Shown here in pieces: positions 43,008 to 52,265 of a DNA stretch of 64,000 nucleotides. The translations under genes and the position numbers were made by a program. Source of the DNA: CAVXNB01 sp963763085. GTDB lineage: Bacteria > Actinomycetota > Acidimicrobiia > Acidimicrobiales > Bog-793. The DNA is taken from positions 1,426,001-1,490,000 of the forward strand of contig CAVXNB010000004.1 of assembly GCA_963763085.1 (NCBI GenBank), written 5' to 3'. Below the pieces are notes generated by a model. It made no database searches, was not told where the DNA came from, and saw only the letters and a program-made list of their open reading frames with translations. Numbering within the stretch: position 1 is the first letter of the stretch; every line of letters begins with the position of its first letter.

Positions 43008-43979
43008 GTGCGTTCGCTTCGGGGTAGCGGTTATCGGAACAAGTTTGGCGCTGGGGCGGTGCTCGTCGCTGTCAGCCTCGCCATGGCGGCCTGCGGGTCG
43101 AGCTCATCGGGCAGCACGACCACGACCTCCGGATCGACGACCAGCTCGACGGCCGCGCCCTCCTCGACCAACGCTCTCTCGGGCGCTCCTGCGTGGCTCC
43201 TCGTGGTCGTTCACCCGCTGAAAACGAACGCCATGCTGCACAACGAGGTGCCCGCCGCCAACAAGACCGCCACGAACATCGTCGCGATGGACACCACATA
43301 TGCTCCCGACGAGTTCCTCATGAACGGCGTGACCATCGTCGGCTTCGATGCCGACCTCGCCCGGGCGTTGGCGGTCGTGCTCGGCATCAACATCAAGTTG
43401 CAGACGGCGACTTTCTCGACGATCATCCCCGGACTCACCGACGGTAAGTACCAGATCGGCGACTCGTCGTTCACCGACACCCTCGCCCGCCAGAAGCAAG
43501 TCAACTTCGTCGACTATTTCGTCGCCGGAGAGGGCTTCTACGTGCCGACCTCCAGCACGTTCTCTGCCGCCAAGGGGCTCGCCTCTCTCTGCGGGAAGAT
43601 CGTCGCCGTCGAGGCCGGCACCACCGAGCAGAGCGACGCCCAGGCGCAGTCGAAGAAGTGCTCCTTGACCGTGAAGACCTTCCCCGACCAGAGCTCGGCG
43701 AACGTCGCCGTCTCCTCCGGGCAGGCACAGGTCGGGTTCGTCGACTCGCAGGTCGCCGCGTACATCGCCGCCCAGTCGAAGGGTGAGTTCAAGTACGTCG
43801 GCCCGGCCGTAGAGGTGGCGCCCTACGGCATCGCCCTCCCGAAGAACGGCTTGGACAAGCCGATTCAGGGCGCCATGCAGCTGCTCATGAACGATGGCGT
43901 CTACCTGGCCATTCTCAAGCACTGGGGGGTGCAGGCGGGCGCGATCAAGATGGCGACCATCGACGGCGCGACGAGCTGA
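43008..43979 (+). CDS. Amino-acid ABC transporter, substrate-binding lipoprotein (SBP family 3)
   Basis: The protein has 323 residues from GTG 43008, with AAGGGGG upstream. The signal peptide ends in the lipobox LAMAAC at about residue 28, followed by a Ser/Thr linker. The mature domain has the family-3 pattern: FDADLARALAVVLGIN, IIPGLTDGKYQIGDSSFTDT, RQKQVNFVDYF, the hinge region KIVAVEAGTTEQSDAQ and QAQVGFVDSQVAAYI. It captures a polar or charged amino acid outside the membrane. First gene of a three-gene operon. Confidence 0.95.
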   Translation: MRSLRGSGYRNKFGAGAVLVAVSLAMAACGSSSSGSTTTTSGSTTSSTAAPSSTNALSGAPAWLLVVVHPLKTNAMLHNEVPAANKTATNIVAMDTTYAPDEFLMNGVTIVGFDADLARALAVVLGINIKLQTATFSTIIPGLTDGKYQIGDSSFTDTLARQKQVNFVDYFVAGEGFYVPTSSTFSAAKGLASLCGKIVAVEAGTTEQSDAQAQSKKCSLTVKTFPDQSSANVAVSSGQAQVGFVDSQVAAYIAAQSKGEFKYVGPAVEVAPYGIALPKNGLDKPIQGAMQLLMNDGVYLAILKHWGVQAGAIKMATIDGATS

Positions 43980-44027
43980 GCAGCCCGGGACCGGCCCGGC
44001 AGCGGCGCTGGCGAGGGAGGAGGCACC

Positions 44028-45056
44028 GTGGTCTCGAGATCGGCTCCAGCGGGGGTCGCCGAACAATCGGGGGGCGGCGGATCGAGCACCGGAGGTTCCG
44101 ACGGCGAGCTGAAGGTCGTCCCCGTCCGCCACCCCGCCCGTTGGATCGGCACGGCCGTGGTCGTGGTGCTGGCGGCGATGCTCATCCACACCCTCTTCTT
44201 CTCGAGCGTCGTCAACGCCTCCGGCCAGACGCGCGTGCGCTTCGAGTGGGGCGTCGTCGGCCAGTACTTCTTCACGTCGGAGATCGTGAAGGGCCTTGGC
44301 ATCACGCTCCTCATCACGGTCCTATCCATGGTGGTGGGCATCACCCTCGGCATCGTCTTCGCCATCATGCGGCTCTCCCCGAGCCCGATTCTGTCCGGAG
44401 CGTCATGGCTGTACATCTGGTTCTTCCGGGGTACACCGGTCTTCGTCCAGATCCTCTTCTGGTACAACATCGCCTACCTCTACCCGAAGATCTCCATCGG
44501 GATCCCCTTCGGTCCGTCCTTCGCCAGCTACAGCCTCGTGGGCCTCAACGCGATCTTTGTCGGGGTGCTTGCCCTCGGTCTGAACGAGGGCGCCTACATG
44601 GCGGAGATCGTCCGGGCGGGCATCATCTCCGTCGACGAGGGACAGACCGAGGCCGCCCAGTCGCTCGGGATGCGCAACATGATGACGATGCGACGCATCG
44701 TGCTCCCGCAGGCGATGCGGCTCATCATCCCCGTGACGGGTAACGAGACGATCTCGATGCTGAAGACGAGCTCGCTCGTGAGCGTCATAGCCGTGCCGGA
44801 GGTGCTCTTCGAGTCACAGGCCGTCTACAACGCGAATTACAAGGTCATTCCGCTGCTCATGGTCGCCTCGCTCTGGTATCTGCTCGTGACGACGATCCTC
44901 ATGATCGGCCAGTTCTTCCTCGAGCGGCACTACTCGAGGGGGAGCGGCCGCCCGGCCCGCGTCGGCTTCCTCGAGCGGCTCTGGGACAACCTCATCCATC
45001 GGCGCCCGAAGCAACCCGCCTTCCCGGTAGAGGCCGGCGTGCTCGGGGCGCCGTGA
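44028..45056 (+). CDS. Amino-acid ABC transporter permease (HisM/GlnP family)
   Basis: The protein has 342 residues. An N-terminal helix (about 42-64) is followed by five helices of the HisM core. The EAA coupling loop is AGIISVDEGQTEAAQSLGM then MRRIVLPQAMRLIIP, the hallmark of the family. The motif FFRGTPVFVQILFWYNIAYL, the HisQM start signature, is also present. It forms the membrane channel with the ATPase; the start GTG 44028 follows GGGAGGAGGC. The C-terminal tail after the last helix is long (about 35 residues). Confidence 0.95.
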   Translation: MVSRSAPAGVAEQSGGGGSSTGGSDGELKVVPVRHPARWIGTAVVVVLAAMLIHTLFFSSVVNASGQTRVRFEWGVVGQYFFTSEIVKGLGITLLITVLSMVVGITLGIVFAIMRLSPSPILSGASWLYIWFFRGTPVFVQILFWYNIAYLYPKISIGIPFGPSFASYSLVGLNAIFVGVLALGLNEGAYMAEIVRAGIISVDEGQTEAAQSLGMRNMMTMRRIVLPQAMRLIIPVTGNETISMLKTSSLVSVIAVPEVLFESQAVYNANYKVIPLLMVASLWYLLVTTILMIGQFFLERHYSRGSGRPARVGFLERLWDNLIHRRPKQPAFPVEAGVLGAP

Positions 45057-45841
45057 GCACCGGGGGCGACGGCCTCATGCTGAAGGCCGTCAATGTCCAC
45101 AAGCACTTCGGCCGCCTCGAGGTGCTGAAGGGGATCACCCTGCAGGTACGCGAGCGGGAGGTGTTCTGCCTGATCGGCCCGTCCGGCTCGGGGAAAAGCA
45201 CGTTCCTCCGCTGCATCAACCACCTCGAGAAGATCGACGGCGGCCAGCTCTACGTCGACGGCGAGCTCGTCGGCTACGAGCGGCGGGACAACACCCTCCG
45301 CGAGCTGAGGGACAGCGAGGTCTGTCAGAAGCGTGCGGAGATCGGAATGGTCTTCCAGCGCTTCAACCTCTTCCCCCACATGACCGCCTTGCAGAACATC
45401 ACCCTCGCCCCGCTGCGGGTGAAAGGCGAGGACCGCACCGAGGTGGTGGACCACGCCCGGCGGTTGCTCGAGCAGGTCGGCCTCTCCGACAAGGCGGACT
45501 GGTACCCGCGCCAGCTCTCCGGGGGCCAACAGCAGCGGGTTGCCATCGCCCGAGCGCTCGCCATGCGTCCAAAGCTGATGCTCTTCGACGAGCCCACCTC
45601 GGCGCTCGACCCAGAGCTCGTCGGGGACGTGCTGAAAGTGATGCGGGACCTCGCCGAGTCGGGGATGACGATGATCGTGGTGACTCACGAGATGGGTTTC
45701 GCCAAGGAGGCAGGCGACAGCGTCGTCTTCATGGACGCCGGCGTCGTCGTCGAGAGCGGCGATCCGAAGGAAGTCCTCACCAACCCTCAGCACGAGCGGA
45801 CGCGGGCCTTCCTTTCAAGGGTGCTCTCCGGTACGGAGTGA
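45053..45841 (+). CDS. Amino-acid ABC transporter ATP-binding protein (GlnQ/HisP family)
   Basis: The protein has 262 residues and starts at GTG 45053, overlapping the permease stop by four bases. Walker A is GPSGSGKSTFLRCI, the Q-loop is MVFQRFNLFPHMTALQN (the FNLFPHMT polar-amino-acid signature), the ABC signature is LSGGQQQRVAIARAL, Walker B is LMLFDEPTSALDPEL and the H-loop is VTHEMGFAKEAGD. All catalytic residues are intact. It powers the importer encoded just upstream. Confidence 0.97.
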   Translation: MSTGGDGLMLKAVNVHKHFGRLEVLKGITLQVREREVFCLIGPSGSGKSTFLRCINHLEKIDGGQLYVDGELVGYERRDNTLRELRDSEVCQKRAEIGMVFQRFNLFPHMTALQNITLAPLRVKGEDRTEVVDHARRLLEQVGLSDKADWYPRQLSGGQQQRVAIARALAMRPKLMLFDEPTSALDPELVGDVLKVMRDLAESGMTMIVVTHEMGFAKEAGDSVVFMDAGVVVESGDPKEVLTNPQHERTRAFLSRVLSGTE

Positions 45842-45857
45842 GCCCGGCGGCACTGCT

Positions 45858-48800
45858 TCAATCCGGATGTTTCGGCGAGCCGGCCGCTCCGTTGACCGTG
45901 AGGGACGAGGAGTCAGACGTCGAGGCGAGGAAGTTCGTGGCACCGGCATAGACGGCCACGATCGAGTGCTTTCCCGCCGAGAGCACCGCGGCGGAAGGCG
46001 AACAAGAGCCTCTCCCGCTGGCAAGAGTGGCGGTGCACAGGATGGTCCTTCCCGACTTCATCGCCACCTTGCCTGTCGGGACAGCGCCACTCCCGCGCAC
46101 CGTGACGGTGAACTTCTCGACCTTCTCGTGCCCGACGGTGACGGTTGCCGCCGAGAGTTTGAGGGTCGTCGAGGATTCGGCCCGCGCGATCGTGAGGGAG
46201 GAGGGGATAGACGTCGAAACGAGGAAGTTCGCGTCGCCGGCATAGACGGCCACGATCGAGTGCTTTCCTGCCGAGAGCACCGCGGCGGAAGGCGAACAAG
46301 AGGCTCTCCCGCCGGCAAGAGTGGCGGTGCACAAGATGGTCTTTCCCGACTTCACTGCCACCTTGCCTGTTGGGACTGGAGCGCCACTCCCGCGCACCGT
46401 GACAGTGAACTTCTCGATCTGTTCGTGCCCGAAGGTGATCGGATCTGTTGACAGTTTGATTGTCGCGATGGAGGAGAATTTCGAAACGACTCTGAGGCGT
46501 CGCGTTGGCCGATGCCGAGGCCTTGAAGCTCGCGTCGCCGGGATAGGCGGCCAGGACGGTCCAGGTCCCTGCTGGCAGTTGAGAGGTTGTAAGTGAGCAG
46601 GAGCCAGTGCCTTCGGCCAGGGTCACCGTGCACAGCGTCGTCTCTGTCTTTCCTGATGCCGCCGTCACGTGAACCTTGCCAGTCGGAACGAGCCCGGGTT
46701 CACCGGGGCTCGTTCCGCTCACCGTGACCGTGAACTTCTCCAACTCCTCGCTTTCGAGGCTGACCGACGTAGCTGACAATGAAAGCGAGGTCACGGACGC
46801 ACTGGCCGGGTTAACCGCCCAGGTGAAGCTCGTCGAGCCGCTGACTCCGGTCTTGTCCTTTGCCGTCACGGAGACCGAGTTCGGGCCGGCGGTGCTCGGC
46901 GTGCCGGTGACGAGACCGGAGGTGCTGATCGACAGGCCGAGGGGCAGACCGGCGGCCGAGAAGCTCAAGGCTGCGCCGCCCGAGTCCTTGGCCTTGATCT
47001 GCAAGCTGACCGAGGCGCCGACGGTCGTGGTCTGGCTGCCGGGGTTGGTGACCGTCACGATGTTGGGCGGGTTGACCTCGCCACACAATGTGGCGGCTAG
47101 GTTGCCGCCATTCGGCGTGCCGAGTCCCGAGGCCATGTCGTAGCCGGAGCCGGCGGGATAGAGCCCACCGTCATAGCCCTCTGGTGTGTAGTCGTTGTTG
47201 CCCGAGGTGACGTCGTGGTAATCAGATGAGTAGTGCGAAGCCGCGGCGTCATAGAGAGCCGGGTTGGCGAACCCGACGCGCTTGCCGCCGCAAGCGCTCG
47301 AGGCGTCCACAAGTGCTGAATACGCGGCCCACAGCGGCGCAGCTGCGCTCGTCCCACCGATGCCGGTCCAGGACCCTTCGTAGTAGATGAGGTAGCCCGT
47401 GTAGGGATCGGCGTTCGCCGAGACGTCGGGTACCTCGCGACAGTAAGCGCCCGGCGCGGCGGCCCCGCACGGCGAGCCGGAGGAGTTCGCGTTAATGACA
47501 TGCAGAGATGACGGTGCGGAGGACTGATACGAAGGCATCGTGTTCAGCGAGGAGATGCCGCCCCCGCCGGCCCCGCTGCCATTCGAACTCTCGTTCCAGA
47601 CAGTCTCGCTCGGAGGTGGCCCGAGCGCAGACAACGTAGTGCCGCCGACGCTGGTTACATAGGGCTGGCTGCCCGGGTCGTCGACTGCAAGCGAGTTCGT
47701 TTGGCAGTCCGCGGAACCATCGTCGCCTGCCGCAGCGAAGACTGACTGACCCTGGGTTGCCGCCTGCTCGAAGAGTGTCGCCTCTTCGGACAGGATCGGC
47801 GAGCCGGCCTCGCTTTCGCACAGACCCCAGGAGGTGGACGCAACCTGGGCGGTGTCTTTGTCGACGATGGCGGTGTAGTTGTCGATGAGTCCGGTGCCCG
47901 AGTTTGGCGCCTGGTAGACGTCGATCGTCGCCAGAGGCGCGAGCCCGATGATGTCCTCGATGTCGAGGGCGGCTTCGCCCGAGCCAGCGCCGCTGCCCGC
48001 GCCGCCGTCCTCCTCGATGTAGTTGACCGTGGCGCTCGTCCCGTAGCAACTCTGGTAGGCAGCGATATCGCTCGTCAGGTCCGGCTCGAGCTCGAAAAGG
48101 GCGACAGTGATGCCGGCGCCCTCGTCTCCGGCGCCGTACAGGCTGGAGAAGTTGTAGGCGGACGCGATCTGGTCTGCCGTGTAAGCGTCATTATCTGGGG
48201 CGTCGGTGACCGCTGTCGAACACGGCTGCGGGCCGCCGGTCACCACCCGCGGTGTCGCCAAGCGCCGCGGGATGGCTGGCGGGTTCCGTAAGTCCAAGGC
48301 GTGCGGAAGGTACAGATCGTCGAGGCCCGCCACCCCGAGGACATAGCTCGCCACGCTGCCAGACAGCAGTGGAGCTTGAGTATTCGCGTACGCGACTCGG
48401 CCCGGCAATTGGTACCGTTCGAAACCAATCGAAAACGCCTTTTGAAGCTGTGTCGCGCTCGCCCTCACCGGGATGATCAGGTGATTGGAGCTGATCGGGC
48501 CCGGTCGCAACCCATCGGACCGGAGCTGTTGGGTGACCGCCGAAATTGCAGCCTGCGTTGGACCGAAGACATTCGCGAACTCGCCGCGGGCTAGGTAATG
48601 CTCGTACAGGGGATTGCCTGGTGTCGAGACCGCCGTCGCATAGTCCGCCAGAGCGGCCGGATCGCGCGGGCGGAGTTCGACGTCGACGCTCAGTTCAGTC
48701 GAGTCGGCAAGCGTTCCCAACCGCAAAGCCGCGGTGGCGATGCTCGGCGCTTGTCCGATGCGTCGAGACGGAAGAGTCGTGGCGCTGCCCGGCAGGGCAG

Positions 48801-48891
48801 TTATAAGTGACAGCGCCGAGCCGCTGATGACGGCGGCAGCCACCACCAAAACGCGACTCATGCCCGCTCTGTTACGCCAACCCGACGGCAC
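45858..48891 (-). CDS. Secreted sedolisin (peptidase S53) with Ig-like repeats, frameshifted
   Basis: A signal peptide (VLVVAAAVISGSALSLITAL then PGSA) precedes the pro-kumamolisin region (about 50-230). The peptidase domain (about 240-610) has the catalytic Glu and Asp in GEAALDIEDI, the oxyanion Asp in AAAGDDGSAD and the nucleophile Ser in GGTSAAAPLWAAYSAL. The ending DYHDVTSGNN with GYDMASGLGTP is the calcium site. An Ig/cadherin-like domain and Big_5-type repeats follow (GKVHVTAASGKTETTLCTV). At about 46496 the frame shifts: removal of one base in TGAGGCGT joins IATIKLSTDPITFGHEQ, and two near-identical repeats run to 45858. Joined length is about 1010 residues. GTG 48891 (GAGGG upstream) or ATG 48861 is the start. 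It degrades proteins at acidic pH. Confidence 0.88.
45945..46440 (-). repeat. Two about 294-base direct repeats in the sedolisin tail
   Basis: The core CATAGACGGCCACGATCGAG recurs at about 45947 and 46241, with near identity over more than 150 bases. Each unit encodes an Ig-like domain containing SGKTILCTATLA or SGRTILCTATLA and VLSAGKHSIVAVYAG. The frame is preserved within the repeats. Confidence 0.8.
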
Positions 48892-49019
48892 TCTGACCCT
48901 CGCTCTCAGAGCTATCCACCGCTCTATTCCGGCGCTCCTGCTCCGGTATCGGCATGTGAACGGCTAATGGTAACGCGGCGGTGTCTTTGGAAGGGCGTTC
49001 ACAGCATCTTCTCAACAAG

Positions 49020-49078
49020 CTCACAGGTTGTGTGAGCACACTTAGCCTCAGCGGCGGCACCCCTTCGTCTCACACAAC
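49020..49078. promoter_or_regulatory. Operator-like palindrome, CTCACA-N5-TGTGAG
   Basis: CTCACA (49020-49025), GGTTG and TGTGAG (49031-49036) form a perfect palindrome. A third half site is at 49069-49074, and GTTGTGTGAG at 49027-49036 pairs with CTCACACAAC at 49069-49078. It lies in the region between the sedolisin and quinone oxidoreductase genes. Direct CTCACA half sites recur near 50259 and 50280 upstream of the next gene. Confidence 0.45.
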
Positions 49079-49104
49079 GTCTCGGAAGGGGGGGCTACCG
49101 GGAA

Positions 49105-49146
49105 GGAGGAAGGCCCCCGACTTGCCCGGCGGGGGCCTTCTCCTCC
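49105..49146 (+). terminator. Strong hairpin without T tract
   Basis: GGAGGAAGGCCCCCG (49105-49119) pairs with CGGGGGCCTTCTCCTCC (49130-49146), giving a stem of ten GC-rich pairs followed by more after a two-base bulge. No run of T follows. It may be a GC-type terminator, an attenuator or an mRNA stabiliser ahead of the oxidoreductase gene. Confidence 0.5.
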
Positions 49147-49226
49147 GGTCTTACGACTCCGACTGTGCGCGACCTGGAGATGGGCCGCGCTGGACCAGCG
49201 GACGGTCGGAATGGAATGCTCGGCTC

Positions 49227-50210
49227 ATGGTGCTCATGAAGGCGGCCGTCTACGAGGAGCTCGGCCCAGCCAGCGTCCTACACCTGGCAGATATCGAGCG
49301 ACCGGATCCCGGTCCGGGCGAGGTCCGGGTGCGCGTACACGTCTCAGGTGTCAACCCGACGGATTGGAAGTCGCGAGCTTCACGGCCTGGAAACTCAATG
49401 CCCTTTGCCTACGTCGTGCCTAATCAGGATGGTGCGGGCGAGATAGACGCAGTTGGGGAGGGCGTCGACCCGAGCCGGCTCGGTGAGCGCGTGTGGATCT
49501 GGTTCGGTCAGTGGCGACGACAACACGGAACCGCAGCGGAATGGATCTGCCTCCCTAGCCGGCAGGCAGTCAAGCTCCCCGACGAATCGAGCTATGAGCT
49601 CGGTGCCAGCTTGGGCATCCCGGCGCTGACGGCTGCGCACGCGCTGTTTGTCGACGGGCCGCTCGACGCGAAGACCGTGCTCGTCTCGGGGGGCGCCGGT
49701 GCCGTGGGCTTTTACGCCATCGAGCTCGCACGCTGGGGAGGCGCGACCGTCATCACGACTGTGAGCTCTCCCGAAAAGGGCGATATTGCCCGAGCGGCCG
49801 GTGCCCACGTTGTCGTCGACTACAGGAAGGAAGACGCCAGCCAGGCCGTCCGCGCTGCGGCACCCGACGGTGTCGATCGCGTCGTCGAGGTGGCGCCCTC
49901 GAACGTGGCACTCGACTCCTTGGTGCTGAAGCCGAACGGTGCGGTTGTCTTTTACGCGTCGACCGACGAGGACCCACTGGTCAGCGTGCGGTCGTTGATG
50001 GGTCTGAATGCCGTGTTCCGCTTCATGCTCATCTATACGGTCCCGCCAGATGAGCTCCAGCGCGCGATCACGAGCGTCACCGAAGCGCTCGCAGCCGGAG
50101 TGCTGACGGAGCTGCCGCTGCATCGCTTCCCGCTCGAGGAGACCGCACGGGCACACCAGGCAGTTGAGGATGGCGCGGTCGGCAAAGTTGTCATCGAAGT
50201 CAACGGCTGA
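49227..50210 (+). CDS. NADPH:quinone oxidoreductase-type zinc-independent MDR protein
   Basis: The protein has 327 residues from ATG 49227 (ATG 49236, MKAAVYEE, is equally likely). It is a medium-chain dehydrogenase/reductase. The N-terminal GroES-like domain has KAAVYEELGPASVLHLADIE, then HVSGVNPTDWKSRAS and the quinone-reductase-type PNQDGAGEIDAVGEGVD. The Rossmann domain has VLVSGGAGAVGFYAIELARW, the AGAVG nucleotide-binding motif, followed by ARAAGAHVVVDYRKEDA. The zinc ligands of alcohol dehydrogenases are absent, as in QOR/zeta-crystallin enzymes. It would reduce quinones or enones with NADPH. No strong ribosome site is visible; a hairpin and an operator-like palindrome precede it. Confidence 0.92.
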   Translation: MVLMKAAVYEELGPASVLHLADIERPDPGPGEVRVRVHVSGVNPTDWKSRASRPGNSMPFAYVVPNQDGAGEIDAVGEGVDPSRLGERVWIWFGQWRRQHGTAAEWICLPSRQAVKLPDESSYELGASLGIPALTAAHALFVDGPLDAKTVLVSGGAGAVGFYAIELARWGGATVITTVSSPEKGDIARAAGAHVVVDYRKEDASQAVRAAAPDGVDRVVEVAPSNVALDSLVLKPNGAVVFYASTDEDPLVSVRSLMGLNAVFRFMLIYTVPPDELQRAITSVTEALAAGVLTELPLHRFPLEETARAHQAVEDGAVGKVVIEVNG

Positions 50211-50313
50211 GCCCACGCGAGGCACGGGCGTGCGCTTACCAGCCTACGCTCAGCAAGCTCACAACTAACATGGAAGAATCTCACAGCCATGGTCGGTAGA
50301 CCCGTTCCCGACC

Positions 50314-50589
50314 GTGACCGACGAACCTTCGAAACCGACTTCAAAAATAGGCTTCCGCCGCATTCCGCTCGAACTCATCGTTGACAGGTACCAGCGCCGC
50401 TCGGAGCGCCCCGACACAGCAACCGACGCGCCCCCCGCTGAAGCCTCAAGTGAGGAATGGGAAGTCGCCCGGCTGCGGCGCTACGTGACGATGCTGCCGC
50501 CGCAAGCATGCGCAGGACTCAGTCGCGAGAAAGTGTTGGCGCTCTTGGACAAGTTGAGAAGGTTGATGGAACAAGCAGAAACCGAGTAG
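50314..50589 (+). CDS. Small hypothetical protein
   Basis: The protein has 91 residues and starts at GTG 50314. The N-terminus is Ser/Pro/Lys-rich; the C-terminal third, EEWEVARLRRYVTMLPPQAC then REKVLALLDKLRRLMEQAE, is helical and amphipathic. No domain is recognised. CTCACA half sites lie 30-60 bases upstream. The codon use is consistent with a gene, and its stop is 100 bases before the next ribosome site. Confidence 0.55.
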   Translation: MTDEPSKPTSKIGFRRIPLELIVDRYQRRSERPDTATDAPPAEASSEEWEVARLRRYVTMLPPQACAGLSREKVLALLDKLRRLMEQAETE

Positions 50590-50691
50590 CGCGGGCCGGG
50601 CATTCGCTGCCCACCCAAGAAGATGTGCGAACAGGGACAGGATCGACCATGATGTCCCCGGAGCGCGGTCGCCGCTCAAAGGAGGGTTGCA

Positions 50692-51084
50692 GTGATAGTT
50701 GCGTACACCTACCCGCTGCTGAACATCTTTTGGACGATGCTGGAGCTCTTCCTGCTCTTCGTCTGGATCTGGCTGCTGATTTCGGTCTTCGCTGACATCT
50801 TTCGCAGTCACGACCTGGGGGGTGGCGCGAAGGCGCTGTGGGTGATATTCGTCATCATCCTGCCCTTCCTCGGTGTCTTCGTCTACCTCATCGCCCGCGG
50901 AGGCAGCATGCATGAGCGATCCGCACAGCAGGCGGACCAGCAGCGAGCGGCATTCGACGACTACGTCCGGCAGACTGCCGGCACGACCCCCGCCGACCAG
51001 CTTGCCCAGCTCGCCGAGCTCAAGGACAAGGGCTCCATCACCGAAGACGAGTTCCAGGCGGCGAAGGCGAAGATTCTCGGCTGA
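50692..51084 (+). CDS. PLDc_N/SHOCT membrane protein
   Basis: The protein has 130 residues from GTG 50692, preceded by AAAGGAGGG. Two helices (about 10-32, FWTMLELFLLFVWIWLLISV; about 48-68, LWVIFVIILPFLGVFVYLIA) match the PLDc_N membrane module. A linker is followed by the SHOCT domain at about 100-130 (TTPADQLAQLAELKDKGSIT and EDEFQAAKAKILG). The pattern is a very common actinobacterial protein; SHOCT mediates oligomerisation. No enzyme domain is attached. Confidence 0.88.
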   Translation: MIVAYTYPLLNIFWTMLELFLLFVWIWLLISVFADIFRSHDLGGGAKALWVIFVIILPFLGVFVYLIARGGSMHERSAQQADQQRAAFDDYVRQTAGTTPADQLAQLAELKDKGSITEDEFQAAKAKILG

Positions 51085-51106
51085 GGCAGCTGCTTGCCCG
51101 ATTCCA

Positions 51107-51856
51107 TCAACGCTGAAGGCGCGCCAACAGGTACAACACCTCGAGGTAGAGCCACACCACGGTTGCAAGTAGTCCCCAGGCCGAGTACCACTCCATGAAG
51201 GCGGGAGCGCCGCCGGCGATTCCTTGGTCGATCACCGCGAAGTCGATGAAAAGATTGAGCGCCGCCACGATGCAAATGACCACGCTGATGGCGATGCCCG
51301 CCGGGGTGGGATCGGTCCAGAAGCGCAGCTTCACGCCGCTTAGGCTCAGAATCCATCCGACGAGGTAAACGACTCCTATCGCGAGCGTCGCGCTGATGAC
51401 AACCAGGAAGAAACGGCGGGACACCTTGACGGTTCCGGTGGCGTACAAGAGGAGACAGACCAATACCGTCGCCATCGTCGCGAGTAGAGCCTGGGCGACG
51501 ATGCCGTCGTAGGCAGCGTCGTAGACCTGTGAGATGCCTCCTACCCACAGACCCATCAGAACGGAGTAGACGAACCCGCCGATGGGGGCGAGTCGTGGCT
51601 TGGCTATGGCCAAGAACGACAGGGCAATCAGGAGAAAGTAGCCCAGGAGCCACGACGGTCCCGACGCGGCCTTGATGACGCGTGCCGCCTGATCCCAACC
51701 AACCACGGCGCAACCACAGGTCAGGATGAAGAGAACCAGGCTCTTCAGGACGGTTCCACTGAGGGTCATACGCCGCGTGGCCGAACGCGTCCCGCCGCCG
51801 AGCTCGGCGATGGATTGAGTTGAGAATGCCTGCTCGCTCAGCATCTGCTGTGCCAA
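51107..51856 (-). CDS. Bax inhibitor-1/YccA family membrane protein
   Basis: The protein has 249 residues and seven predicted helices. It begins with a charged head (GGGTRSATRRMTLSGTVLKS), then LVLFILTCGCAVVGWD, LLGYFLLIALSFLAIAKP, FVYSVLMGLWVGGISQVYD, ALLATMATVLVCLLLYATG, FFLVVISATLAIGVVYLVGW and IAISVVICIVAALNLFIDF. The family signature AALNLFIDFAVIDQGIAGGA with EWYSAWGLLATVVWLYLEV is clear. The family includes calcium-leak channels. It is convergent with the SHOCT gene. Confidence 0.9.
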   Translation of the reverse strand: MAQQMLSEQAFSTQSIAELGGGTRSATRRMTLSGTVLKSLVLFILTCGCAVVGWDQAARVIKAASGPSWLLGYFLLIALSFLAIAKPRLAPIGGFVYSVLMGLWVGGISQVYDAAYDGIVAQALLATMATVLVCLLLYATGTVKVSRRFFLVVISATLAIGVVYLVGWILSLSGVKLRFWTDPTPAGIAISVVICIVAALNLFIDFAVIDQGIAGGAPAFMEWYSAWGLLATVVWLYLEVLYLLARLQR

Positions 51857-51898
51857 AGTCCCTCCCTGGAGTACGGGTCAGCAGGTGCTGTCTGGCTA

Positions 51899-52093
51899 TT
51901 ATGAGGCGATCGGCGCTTCGTCCTTCAGGTTCTCGCGCAGCCAGGAGCGGACTTCCTCGGCGTCTTCGTGCCCGTGGACGGTCATCGCGTGGTGGGTCGC
52001 GGCCGTCATGACCTCGTCCTCCTCGCCCGCAATTGTGAGAGTGCAGTTGCTTTCGCTTGGGTAGTCTCGGCAGTCGGCAACTTTTCGGCCCAT
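51899..52093 (-). CDS. DUF1059 family small protein
   Basis: The protein has 64 residues from ATG 52093, preceded by GGGAGGAAG. It matches the DUF1059 pattern: MGRKVADCRDYPSESNCTLT at the start, then IAGEEDEVMTAATHHAMTVH and the ending HEDAEEVRSWLRENLKDEA. Two cysteines and the C-terminal helix are conserved in the family, whose function is unknown. It precedes the Bax-inhibitor gene on the same strand by 43 bases. Confidence 0.88.
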   Translation of the reverse strand: MGRKVADCRDYPSESNCTLTIAGEEDEVMTAATHHAMTVHGHEDAEEVRSWLRENLKDEAPIAS

Positions 52094-52265
52094 TCGACTT
52101 CCTCCCTTGATTCGCCCGGTTCGTGACAGCTCCCCGCCGCTTTGTGAGCCCACTCCGAACCGTAACGCCACCGACGTGCCATTTCAATCGGCTCTCGACG
52201 AGCCGATCTCGCAGGCACGCTGCCAGGGTCGTAATCTTCCGGCGGGGCGATAGGAGGTAGGTGGC

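Noticed and set aside
43104..44189. Minus-strand open frame over the amino-acid binding protein
   Set aside because: The plus strand encodes a complete ABC operon in matched order and spacing.
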